From positions 1 to 64,000 of the forward strand of contig JALKBU010000174.1 in NCBI GenBank assembly GCA_023091735.1: a stretch of DNA of 64,000 nt. The letters are read 5' to 3'. Below are positions 21,747 through 31,612 of this stretch, piece after piece; position 1 is the stretch's first letter; each line of letters starts with the position of its first letter. The notes beneath the pieces are model-generated. The model was given only the letters and a program-made list of their open reading frames with translations, did no database searches and was not told the origin of the DNA. Position numbers and translations under genes: made by a program. This stretch comes from Trichomonas tenax (taxonomy: Eukaryota > Parabasalia > Trichomonadida > Trichomonadidae).

Positions 21747-23456
21747 CTATTCGACATGAAATAAATGAAATTGTTTGTCAATCAATTGCAAGGAGAGGAT
21801 TTTCCATTTCGTATAGATATCAAAGTATATGAGGAGAATTTGATATGCAGAAACCAAAGCAATTCCTATCGCAGTTGGAATGATTCCAATCTTTGTAAAG
21901 TTGATATATTTTCTATCGACTAATTTCTCAATATGCTGATGGAATGTTGCATCAGTTCCTATCTTGTTCTTATTCATCTTTTCGATTAACTTAGATTCGT
22001 CAATGATTTTGTAACCTTTAAAATCAGATTTAACCATATTGATCGTTTGGACCTCAACAGTTTCATTCAACTCGAAAGTTTCTCCTGATTTGGGTTTCGG
22101 ATCATAATATTTGTAATATTTCAGCCATCCTTCTTTGGTGATTTCACGTGTTGTATAATTAAAACTTTCTCCTCCAACATCAAATGTCGTTTCAACTTCT
22201 TTGATGACAGCATTTGTTGATAAACATGCTAAAAAGTGATGACAAATCAAATAAAATATTTGCTTTTCTTCAGGAGAATTAAAATCTGTTGGCATTGCTA
22301 TTGGATATATTGGAGTGTGTGCATTGTCAGTGTTATTACCTTTCAATAGCTTTTCTAATGAATTCAAAACTTCATATGCAACGCCTCCAATTTCTGCATC
22401 AATTGTCATGTTTGTTAAATATTCCGCAAAATTAAAATCATCTGGATATGAATCTGTCTCTGTTCTTGGATAAGAAATGTATCCAGCATTGTACAGCTGT
22501 TCTACTATTGCCATAGTCTTAGATGACGAAATCTTCAAATAATCAATACATCTAATTAATAATTCGGCCGTTGCCAACGGAAGAGGTTTTAATAATTCTT
22601 TTTCATCTGTTTCAATATCAGTAACAATTGCTGAAGGAAATTCAAACATACTTGAGAAGATTGCGAAGCAGGATATCCTGCAAAACAGTTGTTTTCTCGT
22701 CCAATCAATGTTAATTTTCGAATTATTTTTGTTAATAAGGACGTCAATTTTGTAACATTTTTCATTTGTATTATTCGTTGCTTTTCTAAATGAATCGACA
22801 ACGAAACCAAGAGTTGGCAACTGGCAGGGTCCATATGATATTGCTTCTGGCCTATCTCCTGCTGCGTTTCTAAGTTTAAGCGTTTGAAAATGTGTGAAAA
22901 CAGCTCCAATTCTCAAATCAAGTTCTCTTCGAATTTTTACAGCAGCAGCTTCATTTCTGTTAATTGATGATGGATTATTAAATGCTTTAACTATATCATA
23001 ATACGATAATGTACTAAAAACAGCTCTTTGTATTTGTATATTCTTATTAGCTTCAGAACAAATCATTTCAACTTCTTCGGCAATGTTTTCTCCTTCTCGA
23101 TCATTATCAAGCCACAGCTGAAGAATTTCACATTCTGCAGCATATTTCTGTACATTTGCGACAATTGGTTTATTTTTGGCCATTATAAAGCGTTCAATTG
23201 GAACCTCAAATAATATTTCAGAATCGTAACTTTTCCAATCTTCCATGTATTTTGATGGAAAGTCGATATCGTAGATATGCCCAAGTATAGATGTAAAGCT
23301 AACTTGTACTTCTTCGTTATTTAATTTTGTATTGAATTCGAAAATTGGATTATATTTGCTCTCTCCGATGGTGAACTTGTATTTTGAGTTTGAAAGAATT
23401 CGTGCCGCAATTTTGGCCACAGAAGGTTTCTCTGCGACACATAAAACTCTTTTCAT
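21747..23456 (-). CDS. TOP3: DNA topoisomerase III (type IA), C-terminus altered
   Basis: Type IA topoisomerase that cuts one DNA strand through a tyrosine and resolves recombination and replication intermediates with RecQ-type helicases in the nucleus. Seen in sequence: the Toprim start MKRVLCVAEKPSVAKIA, the Toprim acidic motif LWLDNDREGENI (about residues 113-124), the R-x-x-A/E core region (RRELDLRIGAVFTHFQTLKL, SYGPCQLPTLGFVVD), the active-site block GYISYPRTETDSYP with the catalytic Tyr, and KIGTDATFHQHI near residue 510. After IIPTAIGIALVSAYQ the expected domain IV helices and C-terminal end are replaced by unrelated hydrophobic sequence (ILLIYFDIYTKWKIL). A stretch resembling the expected continuation (YEMENPLLAID) is readable in another frame, so a frameshift near 21820 is likely. 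The protein would be about 569 residues, shorter than the usual ~600 or more, and lacks zinc fingers. Confidence 0.9.
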   Translation of the reverse strand: MKRVLCVAEKPSVAKIAARILSNSKYKFTIGESKYNPIFEFNTKLNNEEVQVSFTSILGHIYDIDFPSKYMEDWKSYDSEILFEVPIERFIMAKNKPIVANVQKYAAECEILQLWLDNDREGENIAEEVEMICSEANKNIQIQRAVFSTLSYYDIVKAFNNPSSINRNEAAAVKIRRELDLRIGAVFTHFQTLKLRNAAGDRPEAISYGPCQLPTLGFVVDSFRKATNNTNEKCYKIDVLINKNNSKINIDWTRKQLFCRISCFAIFSSMFEFPSAIVTDIETDEKELLKPLPLATAELLIRCIDYLKISSSKTMAIVEQLYNAGYISYPRTETDSYPDDFNFAEYLTNMTIDAEIGGVAYEVLNSLEKLLKGNNTDNAHTPIYPIAMPTDFNSPEEKQIFYLICHHFLACLSTNAVIKEVETTFDVGGESFNYTTREITKEGWLKYYKYYDPKPKSGETFELNETVEVQTINMVKSDFKGYKIIDESKLIEKMNKNKIGTDATFHQHIEKLVDRKYINFTKIGIIPTAIGIALVSAYQILLIYFDIYTKWKILSLQLIDKQFHLFHVE

Positions 23457-23548
23457 TTATTTTTTATAAATTCAAGTTCTGTCATTTTTATTAAGGGTAA
23501 ACACATTAAATATAACCTTAAATGCTCATAAACTTTCATCAATTCAAA

Positions 23549-23908
23549 TATATTCTTCATTGGATTTTTCTTGATCAAATCTTTGATAATAGAGAAGACA
23601 AAACTCCATATGATGAAAATGCAGTTTCATTAGCCTCTGACAAAATAAATGTTCTCAAAATATTCTATGAGATTTGAAATATTCGTTTTCCCCAGAAAAG
23701 TTTCAAGTCTTTTCTCGAAATTCAGGTTTATAACGAATTGTTTAGCTTAATCTATGACTTTAAAAATAGTATTGAAGTATATCTGTCGTTTCGAAATTCC
23801 CGAATTTTTATGTTTGTGCGAATGAAAACAATATCAACAAAATTCTACGACGATACAGGAAGTTTAGTCAAAGTGGACACTAAAGAATATTTAAAAATAC
23901 ATGTTTAA
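23549..23908 (+). pseudogene. Possible ankyrin-like relic
   Basis: A 119-codon frame without an ATG start is broken only by one TGA near 23677. It begins YILHWIFLDQIFDNREDKTP, where LHW and the later KTPYDENAVSLAS resemble ankyrin repeats, and ends with a beta-prone segment (FYDDTGSLVKVDTKEYLKI). The last segment has a look-alike near 38885-38935. Gene decay is likely, but chance cannot be excluded. Confidence 0.35.
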
Positions 23909-23951
23909 AGAATATATATAAATACAAAAAATATAATAGCGCAGAGTGTGG

Positions 23952-26579
23952 TCAATTCTTGGTCTTATATGGATTTTCTATTTCGAATCCGTCTGGAGCG
24001 ATTTCTAATGGATAAAATGTTGAATCAACTTTTGCAAGTGTTCCATAGCTTGGTTGAACATAAATATAAGGAGTGATTGAGCTTTGAGAATTCACAGGTG
24101 ATATTACCATTGCTTTTGGAGGAGCAATCACCGAACTTGTAAAATCAGGCATTCCTGGTTGCTTGAAGTCAATATCGTCTTGTTCACCTTGGTCTCTTGT
24201 ATGCACTTCACGTCGACCGCTGTGATGCGAGTCTCTTCTGCTGCTTCCATGGCCTACATGATTGTGATGAGATTCTCTTCTATGCCTTCTGCCTGTTGAT
24301 GCAAGTTCTCCGGATCTCATTGCAGCATCTGTCATTGGTGGCACTGAATATTGTTGTGTGCGTGCATTTGGTGAGAAAGTAGCTGAACGTGCATTTGGAT
24401 TTGTTACATCATCACTGCCTTCGACTTCTTGGTCATCTTCCTGCATTATTGCTCTTTCTTTTTTCTTTATTCTATATATGGTGACAATTGCAAATATCGT
24501 AACAAAAATTACTACCAAAACAGCAAAAACAATCAATGAAACTAATTTAACAAGAGGATAGTGTGCTTCTTCTTCCTCAGGCATTGTGATGCCAAACAAA
24601 GTATACTTTGAATTCTCTCCACTAACATATGTATCTTGTCCAAGATAGGATTTCTCTCCCTGAATGAGGCCATTAATTTCATTTGATACTAAACTTTCGA
24701 GTGGAGATTTATATGTTGATTCTGTAAACTTCGCATGAATATATCCTCTATGTTCTGTTTCAGTTCCTGCAATTCTTGAAATGAAATTCTTCGATGCTAA
24801 TGCACCGGTTATTGTCCCGCTGAAGTAATTTGTGGATCTGAATTCTTGATTATAAGTTATCAAAGAATCTCCGTTCAAGTCATTTGTTTCGACTTGCATT
24901 ATCTGTTTTCTTGCTGAAGCAAACCATATACAAGTGCTCGCTGCTTCAACAAAAGTTAGATTTGCTTTCTGTGGTGCTTTAACACCATTGGCAGCTGTAA
25001 TATAATATGTTTCAGAGCCGACATAAACATCAAATGTGTCGCATGAATTAAATGAATTTGAGTCATAATTTATAACAGAGAAAGCAATAATTCCTGGTAC
25101 TGTAGGTTTAACAACTATACGGTAATCACTGGAAAGATTGGCACCTATGTAATTCGTTTTACCAAGGATGTCAACTGAATTTTTCGAATCATCGTAAGTG
25201 AGTTTTCCAGTGAACTTTGAAGGATTATGAAAAACAACTGAGGAATGTTCTGGGAATCCAAAAGTTGCTTCATTGGATAGAGGAAGGATATAAGAACCTG
25301 TCGTGAAATATAATGAATTCCAATCAATATTCACTGATGTGTTTACAGGAGCAATTTTTGTCCATGCTAATGAATATGAATTTCCTGTTGCAATTTTAGT
25401 TTCTACGAATGTTTCCGATGATCTATATTCGTTCTGTTTATAAACTGTTGAAAATAAACCCGCAAATTTCGTGTATGGATCAGATGTTAAAGAATTTAAA
25501 ATTAAAAACACACTATTTCCGAGTAATTGAACGCCTTCATTGACAAAAATTTCATTAGTAAACTGTCCGCTATCATCGTATATCAAAATTGTTTCAGAAT
25601 AAGTGTGATTATAAGTATATATCGAATAATTCATAATATCAACTGAAGTAAAGAAATAACAGTTTCTCTTTGTCGGAGTGAATGATATATTCCCAGAATT
25701 ATGTCGAATATTTAAGAATGAATTTGATCCTGCATAAATATCAAGCGTATTGCATTGAAAATCTCTGATGGAATATATAGTATAGAACAATTTATGCGAA
25801 TATGTACATTCAACAATGACTTTCGAATAAGTTTCAGATTGATATGAAAATGAATTTAGACGAATTGCTGAAGAATTGAATCTAAAACTATCAGGATTAT
25901 GTGCTATAAACAATGAATTCGAAGGTAGATATATTTCTCCGCGTGAATTTATTGTCTGTGTAAATAACGAATCAAAATTATTTGGAATTAATTGAATTAT
26001 CACTTTTCCTGAAGGCTCTGATTCTGTTGTCGTCCATTCTGCAAATAAGTAAAACCCACGACGTATAACTTGCGAATTATTTGCTTGTGAAGATATAATA
26101 TTTCCGTTTAAATCTTTAATAGACAACGAGTAGTCGCTTGGTATGCTTTCAGTGTCAATGTGATAGATCGAATCGTAATTTAAATTGAAAATTATGCATT
26201 TTGATTTCGATTTTTGCATTTGTTCGGTATCATCGCTTGTTTTATTAGTTGCAATGGTATAATATGCGAATCTGTCGAAAACATATGAATATTCATTGCA
26301 TGAAAAGGAAGATTTTTTGAATATGGAAAAGGCCAACTTTGTTTTTCCGCTTTTAGGTATTAAAACTATTGCACCAGTGTTATCTGTCGTCTCATAAATG
26401 TATTCTGAGACTTTGTTTATGTTCTCGTCAATAGCGATCGTAAAATCAAATGGATTTGCGACAACAAACGAAGAAGAGCTCGAAATGTTGTAACTACTGC
26501 CATTCGTATCGAGAACGAAGACGTAGTTCCCGGAACTGAGCGAAGAACAAAAATAAAACAACAAAACGAAGAAAAACAT
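23952..26579 (-). CDS. Large type I surface membrane protein
   Basis: 876 residues if the ATG at 26579 is used. I prefer that start because it opens directly with a signal peptide (MFFFVLLFYFCSSLSSG); the frame extends 46 codons further upstream without a signal. The ectodomain (about 20-715) is Ser/Thr/Asn-rich and beta-prone, with recurrent elements such as CNTLDIYAGSNS, CDTFDVYVGSETYYI and CNEYSYVFD, suggesting about three repeats of one domain with conserved cysteines. Many NxS/T sites are present. One membrane helix (LVSLIVFAVLVVIFVTIFAI) is followed by a basic stop-transfer (RIKKKER). The ~180-residue cytoplasmic tail has an acidic patch, an Arg/His/Ser-rich region (RRHRRESHHNHVGHGSSRRD) and a tyrosine-containing end. 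Function is unknown; it belongs to the style of trichomonad surface proteins that sense or adhere. Confidence 0.8.
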   Translation of the reverse strand: MFFFVLLFYFCSSLSSGNYVFVLDTNGSSYNISSSSSFVVANPFDFTIAIDENINKVSEYIYETTDNTGAIVLIPKSGKTKLAFSIFKKSSFSCNEYSYVFDRFAYYTIATNKTSDDTEQMQKSKSKCIIFNLNYDSIYHIDTESIPSDYSLSIKDLNGNIISSQANNSQVIRRGFYLFAEWTTTESEPSGKVIIQLIPNNFDSLFTQTINSRGEIYLPSNSLFIAHNPDSFRFNSSAIRLNSFSYQSETYSKVIVECTYSHKLFYTIYSIRDFQCNTLDIYAGSNSFLNIRHNSGNISFTPTKRNCYFFTSVDIMNYSIYTYNHTYSETILIYDDSGQFTNEIFVNEGVQLLGNSVFLILNSLTSDPYTKFAGLFSTVYKQNEYRSSETFVETKIATGNSYSLAWTKIAPVNTSVNIDWNSLYFTTGSYILPLSNEATFGFPEHSSVVFHNPSKFTGKLTYDDSKNSVDILGKTNYIGANLSSDYRIVVKPTVPGIIAFSVINYDSNSFNSCDTFDVYVGSETYYITAANGVKAPQKANLTFVEAASTCIWFASARKQIMQVETNDLNGDSLITYNQEFRSTNYFSGTITGALASKNFISRIAGTETEHRGYIHAKFTESTYKSPLESLVSNEINGLIQGEKSYLGQDTYVSGENSKYTLFGITMPEEEEAHYPLVKLVSLIVFAVLVVIFVTIFAIVTIYRIKKKERAIMQEDDQEVEGSDDVTNPNARSATFSPNARTQQYSVPPMTDAAMRSGELASTGRRHRRESHHNHVGHGSSRRDSHHSGRREVHTRDQGEQDDIDFKQPGMPDFTSSVIAPPKAMVISPVNSQSSITPYIYVQPSYGTLAKVDSTFYPLEIAPDGFEIENPYKTKN

Positions 26580-27486
26580 CTGTGAAAATAAAAAAAACTT
26601 TATTGGAATAAAGGTGACTTTATGCAAATAAAGTTTTTTATTCCAAAACATCAATTTAAACATGAACCCATTAAAATTAAGTTCCATTGGAACTGATTCC
26701 TTTATCGTTTTAATCATAAATACTTAATTGTAAGACCAACTGTGTTGTTTGTACAATTTCCAAAAGAATCGAAACTCACAAATATTACATGAGAACGCTG
26801 ACATTCATTGACAGCAGCTCCATGCTTGGCTTCAGTGTACAATCAATAGTATTGATGCATGCCATCATTTATATAAAATTTTCGAAATATTTGGAATGCA
26901 AATGCTTTTCTGAAACTAAATAGTGAAAGATATGCGAACAGTGTTCTAAAGAAATATCCTCTACGGACTTTACTCTTATATATTAGCGAGGTAATTTACT
27001 CAATAAAATTATTGTCTGCTTATATCCGATTTACAGCCCACAGCTAATATTCATGCATTGTAGGCATAACATTGTGAAAACCCTAGAAAATAATTTGTTG
27101 GCAATAGAATGTCAAGTTTTCATATCTTATAGAACTGATTTCACATAATATATCTAGATTCCACTAGTTATTGGTATTATGCGTGAGATGTGATAAAGTT
27201 TGAGTTATGATAATTTATATATATAAAATTGTGATTAAAGTGAACATTAACGATAACTGCCTATCGAATTAAAAGAATAGTATCCTCATTATACACGCAA
27301 CTAGTTTTCACTGTGTTGATTTAAAAACACTAAAAATTGTGTATTGAAATCAGATATCAATTATTGATTAAGGATTATATTGAATCATATCAGGTATATT
27401 TCGATATAAAACTATTCTGAATATCGTTTTAATGCTTTTCCATTAATGTTTGAGTTTAAATCATCTTTCAATCACTGCGAAATATG
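26580..27486. other. Intergenic spacer
   Basis: No gene is seen. TAAAGGTGACTTTATG near 26606-26621 is a possible promoter-like word for the surface-protein gene on the minus strand. Confidence 0.5.
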
Positions 27487-27504
27487 AATATCGTTTTTCT
27501 CACT
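27487..27504 (+). repeat. 18-bp direct repeat, left flank of element
   Basis: AATATCGTTTTTCTCACT is identical to 28051-28068 and lies exactly outside the inverted-repeat element. It reads as a target-site duplication, though 18 bp is unusually long for a DNA transposon. Confidence 0.8.
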
Positions 27505-28050
27505 TGTTGCGTACCGAAAGTTGTCCCGAAAAAGAATGATATCCTATATTTGTTTAAATTTACTTTGAAAAGAAAAATTAAGTGCTTCATTGGCACTGGT
27601 AGACAAAATGCTAGTAATCCAGTCCACAGTTCTTCTTTTCAGACTCGATCTTCGAAATAATCAGCGATTTACTTTACAGAATGCTTCTGAAAGGAAGAAC
27701 TGTGGACCGGATTTCTAGCACCTTGGCTGCCTGTCCCAATCAAGCATTTAATTTTGCTCTTCAGAGGCATTCTGAAGTGGAAATCTTTGATTTCTTAATG
27801 ATGGCATATGAAAGGAAGATCTGTGAGTTTAGTTACTAACATGCGTGGTAACTGTGTCAATGTAGTCCCAAGTTCTTCCCGTAAGACGCGATTTTGAAAT
27901 AAAAACTATGACATATTTTGAATGATTATAGGACTTTACATGTCAAAAATATTAATATTTTGCCACATAAAACCGGAGATTCTAAAAACTTTACATGTCA
28001 GATAATATCACTTTTATGTCACTTTTTCGTGACAACTTTCGGTACGTGAC
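27505..28050. mobile_element. MITE-like element with terminal inverted repeats
   Basis: 546 bp. Termini are CGTACCGAAAGTTGTCCCG (from 27510) and, inverted, CGTACCGAAAGTTGTCACG (to about 28046), followed by GAAAAAG in both. An internal hairpin pairs 27622-27643 (GTCCACAGTTCTTCTTTTCA) with 27686-27707, 21 of 22 bases. Related words (GGAAGATCTGTG, AAGTTCTTCC) recur further in. It has no coding capacity. The architecture of outer GTCACGAAAA-type termini plus inner hairpins resembles 18207-19199, so the two may belong to one superfamily. Confidence 0.85.
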
Positions 28051-28068
28051 AATATCGTTTTTCTCACT
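28051..28068 (+). repeat. 18-bp direct repeat, right flank of element
   Basis: Second copy of AATATCGTTTTTCTCACT, immediately after the element end GGTACGTGAC. Confidence 0.8.
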
Positions 28069-28692
28069 AATTGATTGTAATTTGATTAATATTTATTTGA
28101 TATCATAGATTTGCAAACATGTGCTTAGCATTATACTAGATGCAGAATGAATTTAGTACAATTTGTTTGTTCGGAAAAATCTCTAAAACATATCTGATAA
28201 TATATATAATCTTATTCAGTTAATATTTTGCCAAAAAACTCATTCTCCTCAGCATCATACCAATACAAATAGATTCAACAAGGATACTCTGGCAGTGCTG
28301 CCACCATATCCCCGAATCAAACACATAAAAATTTTTATTTGGTTGGAATCATTATTCATCTACAGAAGCTAGATTTGCGCAAAAGCTTATTGGATTTCAT
28401 TGAGAATAATTTATGCTTTGCATTAAATTTACGATGATGGTATAGCTTATGCTGTATATTATTGTTGCTCAAAAGGTTTGTTTATTGATATTTTTGGCTT
28501 TTGATGGAAATATCAATGATATATTTCCCTGAACTGTCAGCGTTTTTTAATCTAGCAGTATGTGATGATGGTATATAGCTGATCCATGCTGACGTCTTTG
28601 TAGGCATTTTTTTATTTAGAAAAATTTTAAAAATCAAAAAAAGCTAGTAAAGTTCTGACAAAATTTGAATTTTTGTATGAGGTTTCTCAACT
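28069..28692. other. Intergenic spacer
   Basis: No gene is seen. It leads into the 3' end of the minus-strand BspA-like gene. Confidence 0.5.
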
Positions 28693-29688
28693 TTATAATA
28701 AAATCGACAGAAAATTGTGAAGTTTACGGAGGGTGAAAGTGAGGTAAAAGTGAAAAAACATGGGCTTATGGATGCGAGTTATTTTGTATGGAAAGATTAT
28801 ATAAGAGAAGTTAATGTTTGTAGTCACATTGCAATTATAGTTGAAAGGAACATAAATGCATGTGATGAATTCGGAAACAGTTTCAATGCTTGAATCAATA
28901 GGTTCAAGAAAGTCATAGTAAACACTAACATTATGAACAGATTGAGCAATGTTCTTAAAAGCGTTGTAATTATAGATTGTCTTCGGATGTGTGACAATGA
29001 TGTTCGTAATAAGAGGACAGTTTGGAAATGAATTTGCATTAACAGAAGTTAGATTTAGAGGGAGAGTGATATTTGTTAAACGAAAACAATCTCTGAAAGC
29101 ACTATTACCAATACTTGTCAATGTTGATGGAAGATTGATATTTGTTAAACTAAAACAACCAGAAAAAACAGAACCACCAATACTTGTCAAATTTGATGGA
29201 AGATTGATATTTGTTAAACGAGAACATTCTCTGAAAGCACTATTACCAATACTTGTCAATGTTGATGGAAGATTGATATTTGTTAAACTAAAACAATAAG
29301 AGAAAGCAGAACCACCAATACTTGTCAAATTTGATGGAAGAGTGATATTTATTAAACTAAAACAATAAGAGAAAGCAGAACCACCAATACTTGTCAAATT
29401 TGATGGAAGATTGATATTTGTTAAACTAGAACAATCTCTGAAAGCACTATTACCAATGCTTGTCAATGTTGATGGAAGATTGATATTTGTTAAACGAGAA
29501 CAACCAGAGAAAGCGTCCACTAAGATTTCTTTTGTGGTATCTGAAATTTCTACAGTAATTAAGAATGGATACCAATTGCTAATTTTGGAGGGGATGTTTG
29601 TGCAGTTGCGAATAGTCAGGTAAAGTGTTGCTGTATTCGCAGTTTGTTTTGTTGGACATTGGTCTAAAGTGACTGTATCTGATGACAT
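28693..29688 (-). CDS. BspA-like TpLRR protein
   Basis: 331 residues from the ATG at 29688; the frame itself reaches a TTG at 29694. After a ~60-residue leader (residues 10-60, with CPTKQTANTATLYLTIRNC), seven nearly identical 23-residue TpLRR units follow. The core is LTNINLPSNLTSIGGSAF with a C-x-x-L junction, alternating GNSAFRDC and GGSAFSYC forms. A degenerate unit lies on either side (EISDTTKEILVDAFSGC; IVTHPKTIYNYNAF). The C-terminal ~90 residues are Asn/Thr/aromatic-rich. There is no signal peptide and no obvious anchor, which is common for trichomonad BspA-like proteins. This is the only intact LRR gene in the window. Confidence 0.85.
   Translation of the reverse strand: MSSDTVTLDQCPTKQTANTATLYLTIRNCTNIPSKISNWYPFLITVEISDTTKEILVDAFSGCSRLTNINLPSTLTSIGNSAFRDCSSLTNINLPSNLTSIGGSAFSYCFSLINITLPSNLTSIGGSAFSYCFSLTNINLPSTLTSIGNSAFRECSRLTNINLPSNLTSIGGSVFSGCFSLTNINLPSTLTSIGNSAFRDCFRLTNITLPLNLTSVNANSFPNCPLITNIIVTHPKTIYNYNAFKNIAQSVHNVSVYYDFLEPIDSSIETVSEFITCIYVPFNYNCNVTTNINFSYIIFPYKITRIHKPMFFHFYLTFTLRKLHNFLSILL
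29040..29525 (-). repeat. Tandem ~69-bp coding repeats
   Basis: The LRR coding region is built of seven 69-bp units that are almost identical at DNA level. On the plus strand, GATGGAAGATTGATATTTGT and CCAATACTTGTCAA recur every 69 bases. Two subtypes alternate, which suggests duplication of two-unit blocks by unequal exchange. Confidence 0.9.
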
Positions 29689-31612
29689 TTTCAAACAGGT
29701 AGTGACACTCCCACTTGTTCATTTAAATGTAATAAAATTTTAACGATGGACTAGGTATGGTATGTAGATGCAATAGAAGAGGTCGTACAAAACTTTTTGA
29801 CAATGACGTTAAGCTTTTGACAAATGTCAAACGTTGTTTCTTTGGCCATATAAAGCGTATTCTGTAGTCTAAACATTAAACTGCATTCATTATCCCTCTA
29901 TTCTAGCTTTATATTGATACAAGTTCCTCTTGCTACAAAATTCAAATTTTTATCTTTCGAATTTTAACAAATCAATTGATCAATAATCAAATATTTCACA
30001 CCGCATTACGTAATATTGGCTAATTTCTATATTTATAAAACATGCATCTTCACAGACACCATTTTCAAAATCCAACAGTTGAAATTACAAAATATCTATT
30101 TGCTTTCATTTTAATTTGTGTTACAATATTCTATGTATCCTTGTATACTCACCCTATGTTTCTGCTGATATGATCTCTTCTTACTTGGAAGATTTAAATT
30201 CTACAACTTCCTCGAGCTCACCTTTTTTAACACGACATTCTGGGGAACATTTTTAGCGGTTTTTTGGAAAAACATAATAAATATTAAACCCAATTTGCAT
30301 GTTCAATTAATCTCTAAACTGTAGCATTGTAGGACTATGCCTTTATGGATGGTAAAAATCATCAAATGAAAGAAAATATATAGATTCAGCAGTAAAGAAA
30401 TATTGAAAATTGAGCCGTAAAATTTGAATTTCTTAATACATATATACTCTTGGTTTCACAAACTCATCATGGTTGTTCAAAGCTATAAGATCAAAATCAT
30501 ATATCATTTTTGAATAAATCCATCAGCTAATCAGCAATTTCAACTATAAAAATGATTCAATGTATTTTTGTTAAATTTCGCTCCGAAAAAAAAGTGTGGA
30601 GACATTTTTTGAAAAGCAATTTATTTCATTCATCAAGGATTGGAAGAACTGGTGCATATCCACATGTATTCGGCAAGTTTTGATCAAGTTTTCAACTCAT
30701 GATATGATATGAAATTACTAAAAATCTCGCCCGGGCGAATATTTTTAGCCATTGAACGAGCAAAAAAATGTACGTTTTTTCATTTTAGCCTTAAGGTTAT
30801 TAGGGAGGTGGTTTCCCAGATATAACTTTCATACTTGCTGCTGACTATATCTTGTTATTTAAGGACATGGGATTAACCTTATTGATGTAAACTACTCAAA
30901 GAATGCTGATAAAAGTTACTTTTTCTCAAGAAACAAAAATATTTCTTGTTGCTATTTTTCATACATACTTTTCCCTATAACATCTCAAGCGAATGAGCAT
31001 CTCAGATCTGGAAAATAAGACATTTGATGAAAAAATGATCATTTTTCTCACTTTTTTCATTCGTATCGTCGGTTGAAAATTTGCTCAAAAAAAAGCTTAA
31101 TTTGTTCAAAATCCATATTACAACATGTTCCTGATAGTAATTCTGGAGGAAAATTTTGAACTCAAAAACCAAAGGTTTTCTCACTCTTTAAGATTATCCC
31201 TCGGATGGAAAAAGTTTAGATTATCTTTATGTCCTATTGTGTAACAGCTAAACGCACATAAAAATTCGTTTAACTACTAGATATACATATGGATTGAATC
31301 AGTTAGGAATTCATAATCAAATATGTTCAACTAAAACGAATTTATCACAATGATTCAGGTCATCGAGTTTGATATAAAGGGAATGTATATGCTGCTTTTA
31401 TGTCAGAATTTGACGAGATTTTGATGAATTAAAATTGATTGCTTATTGAGATAATTTTGACGTGTAAATGAACGAATATGACAATGTCAAATAGTTTTAT
31501 TGTTGTTAAAATCGTGATTTGAAGTGAAATTTAGAACATGCATTAGTAGCACACTCTAAATATGACGAAATATGGAATAAAATGATTACAAAAGTGATAA
31601 ATTTTAGATTGA
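29689..31612. other. Gene-free AT-rich spacer
   Basis: 1.9 kb between two divergent genes, so it should hold promoters for both. No coding region is seen. A short CGCCCGGGCG palindrome stands out near 30727. Confidence 0.55.

Noticed and set aside
26560..26640. Possible intron acceptor (CAG) directly before the ATG at 26579 on the minus strand
   Set aside because: The long conserved branch/acceptor motif of trichomonad introns (ACTAACACACAG type) is absent here, and I saw it nowhere else in the window.
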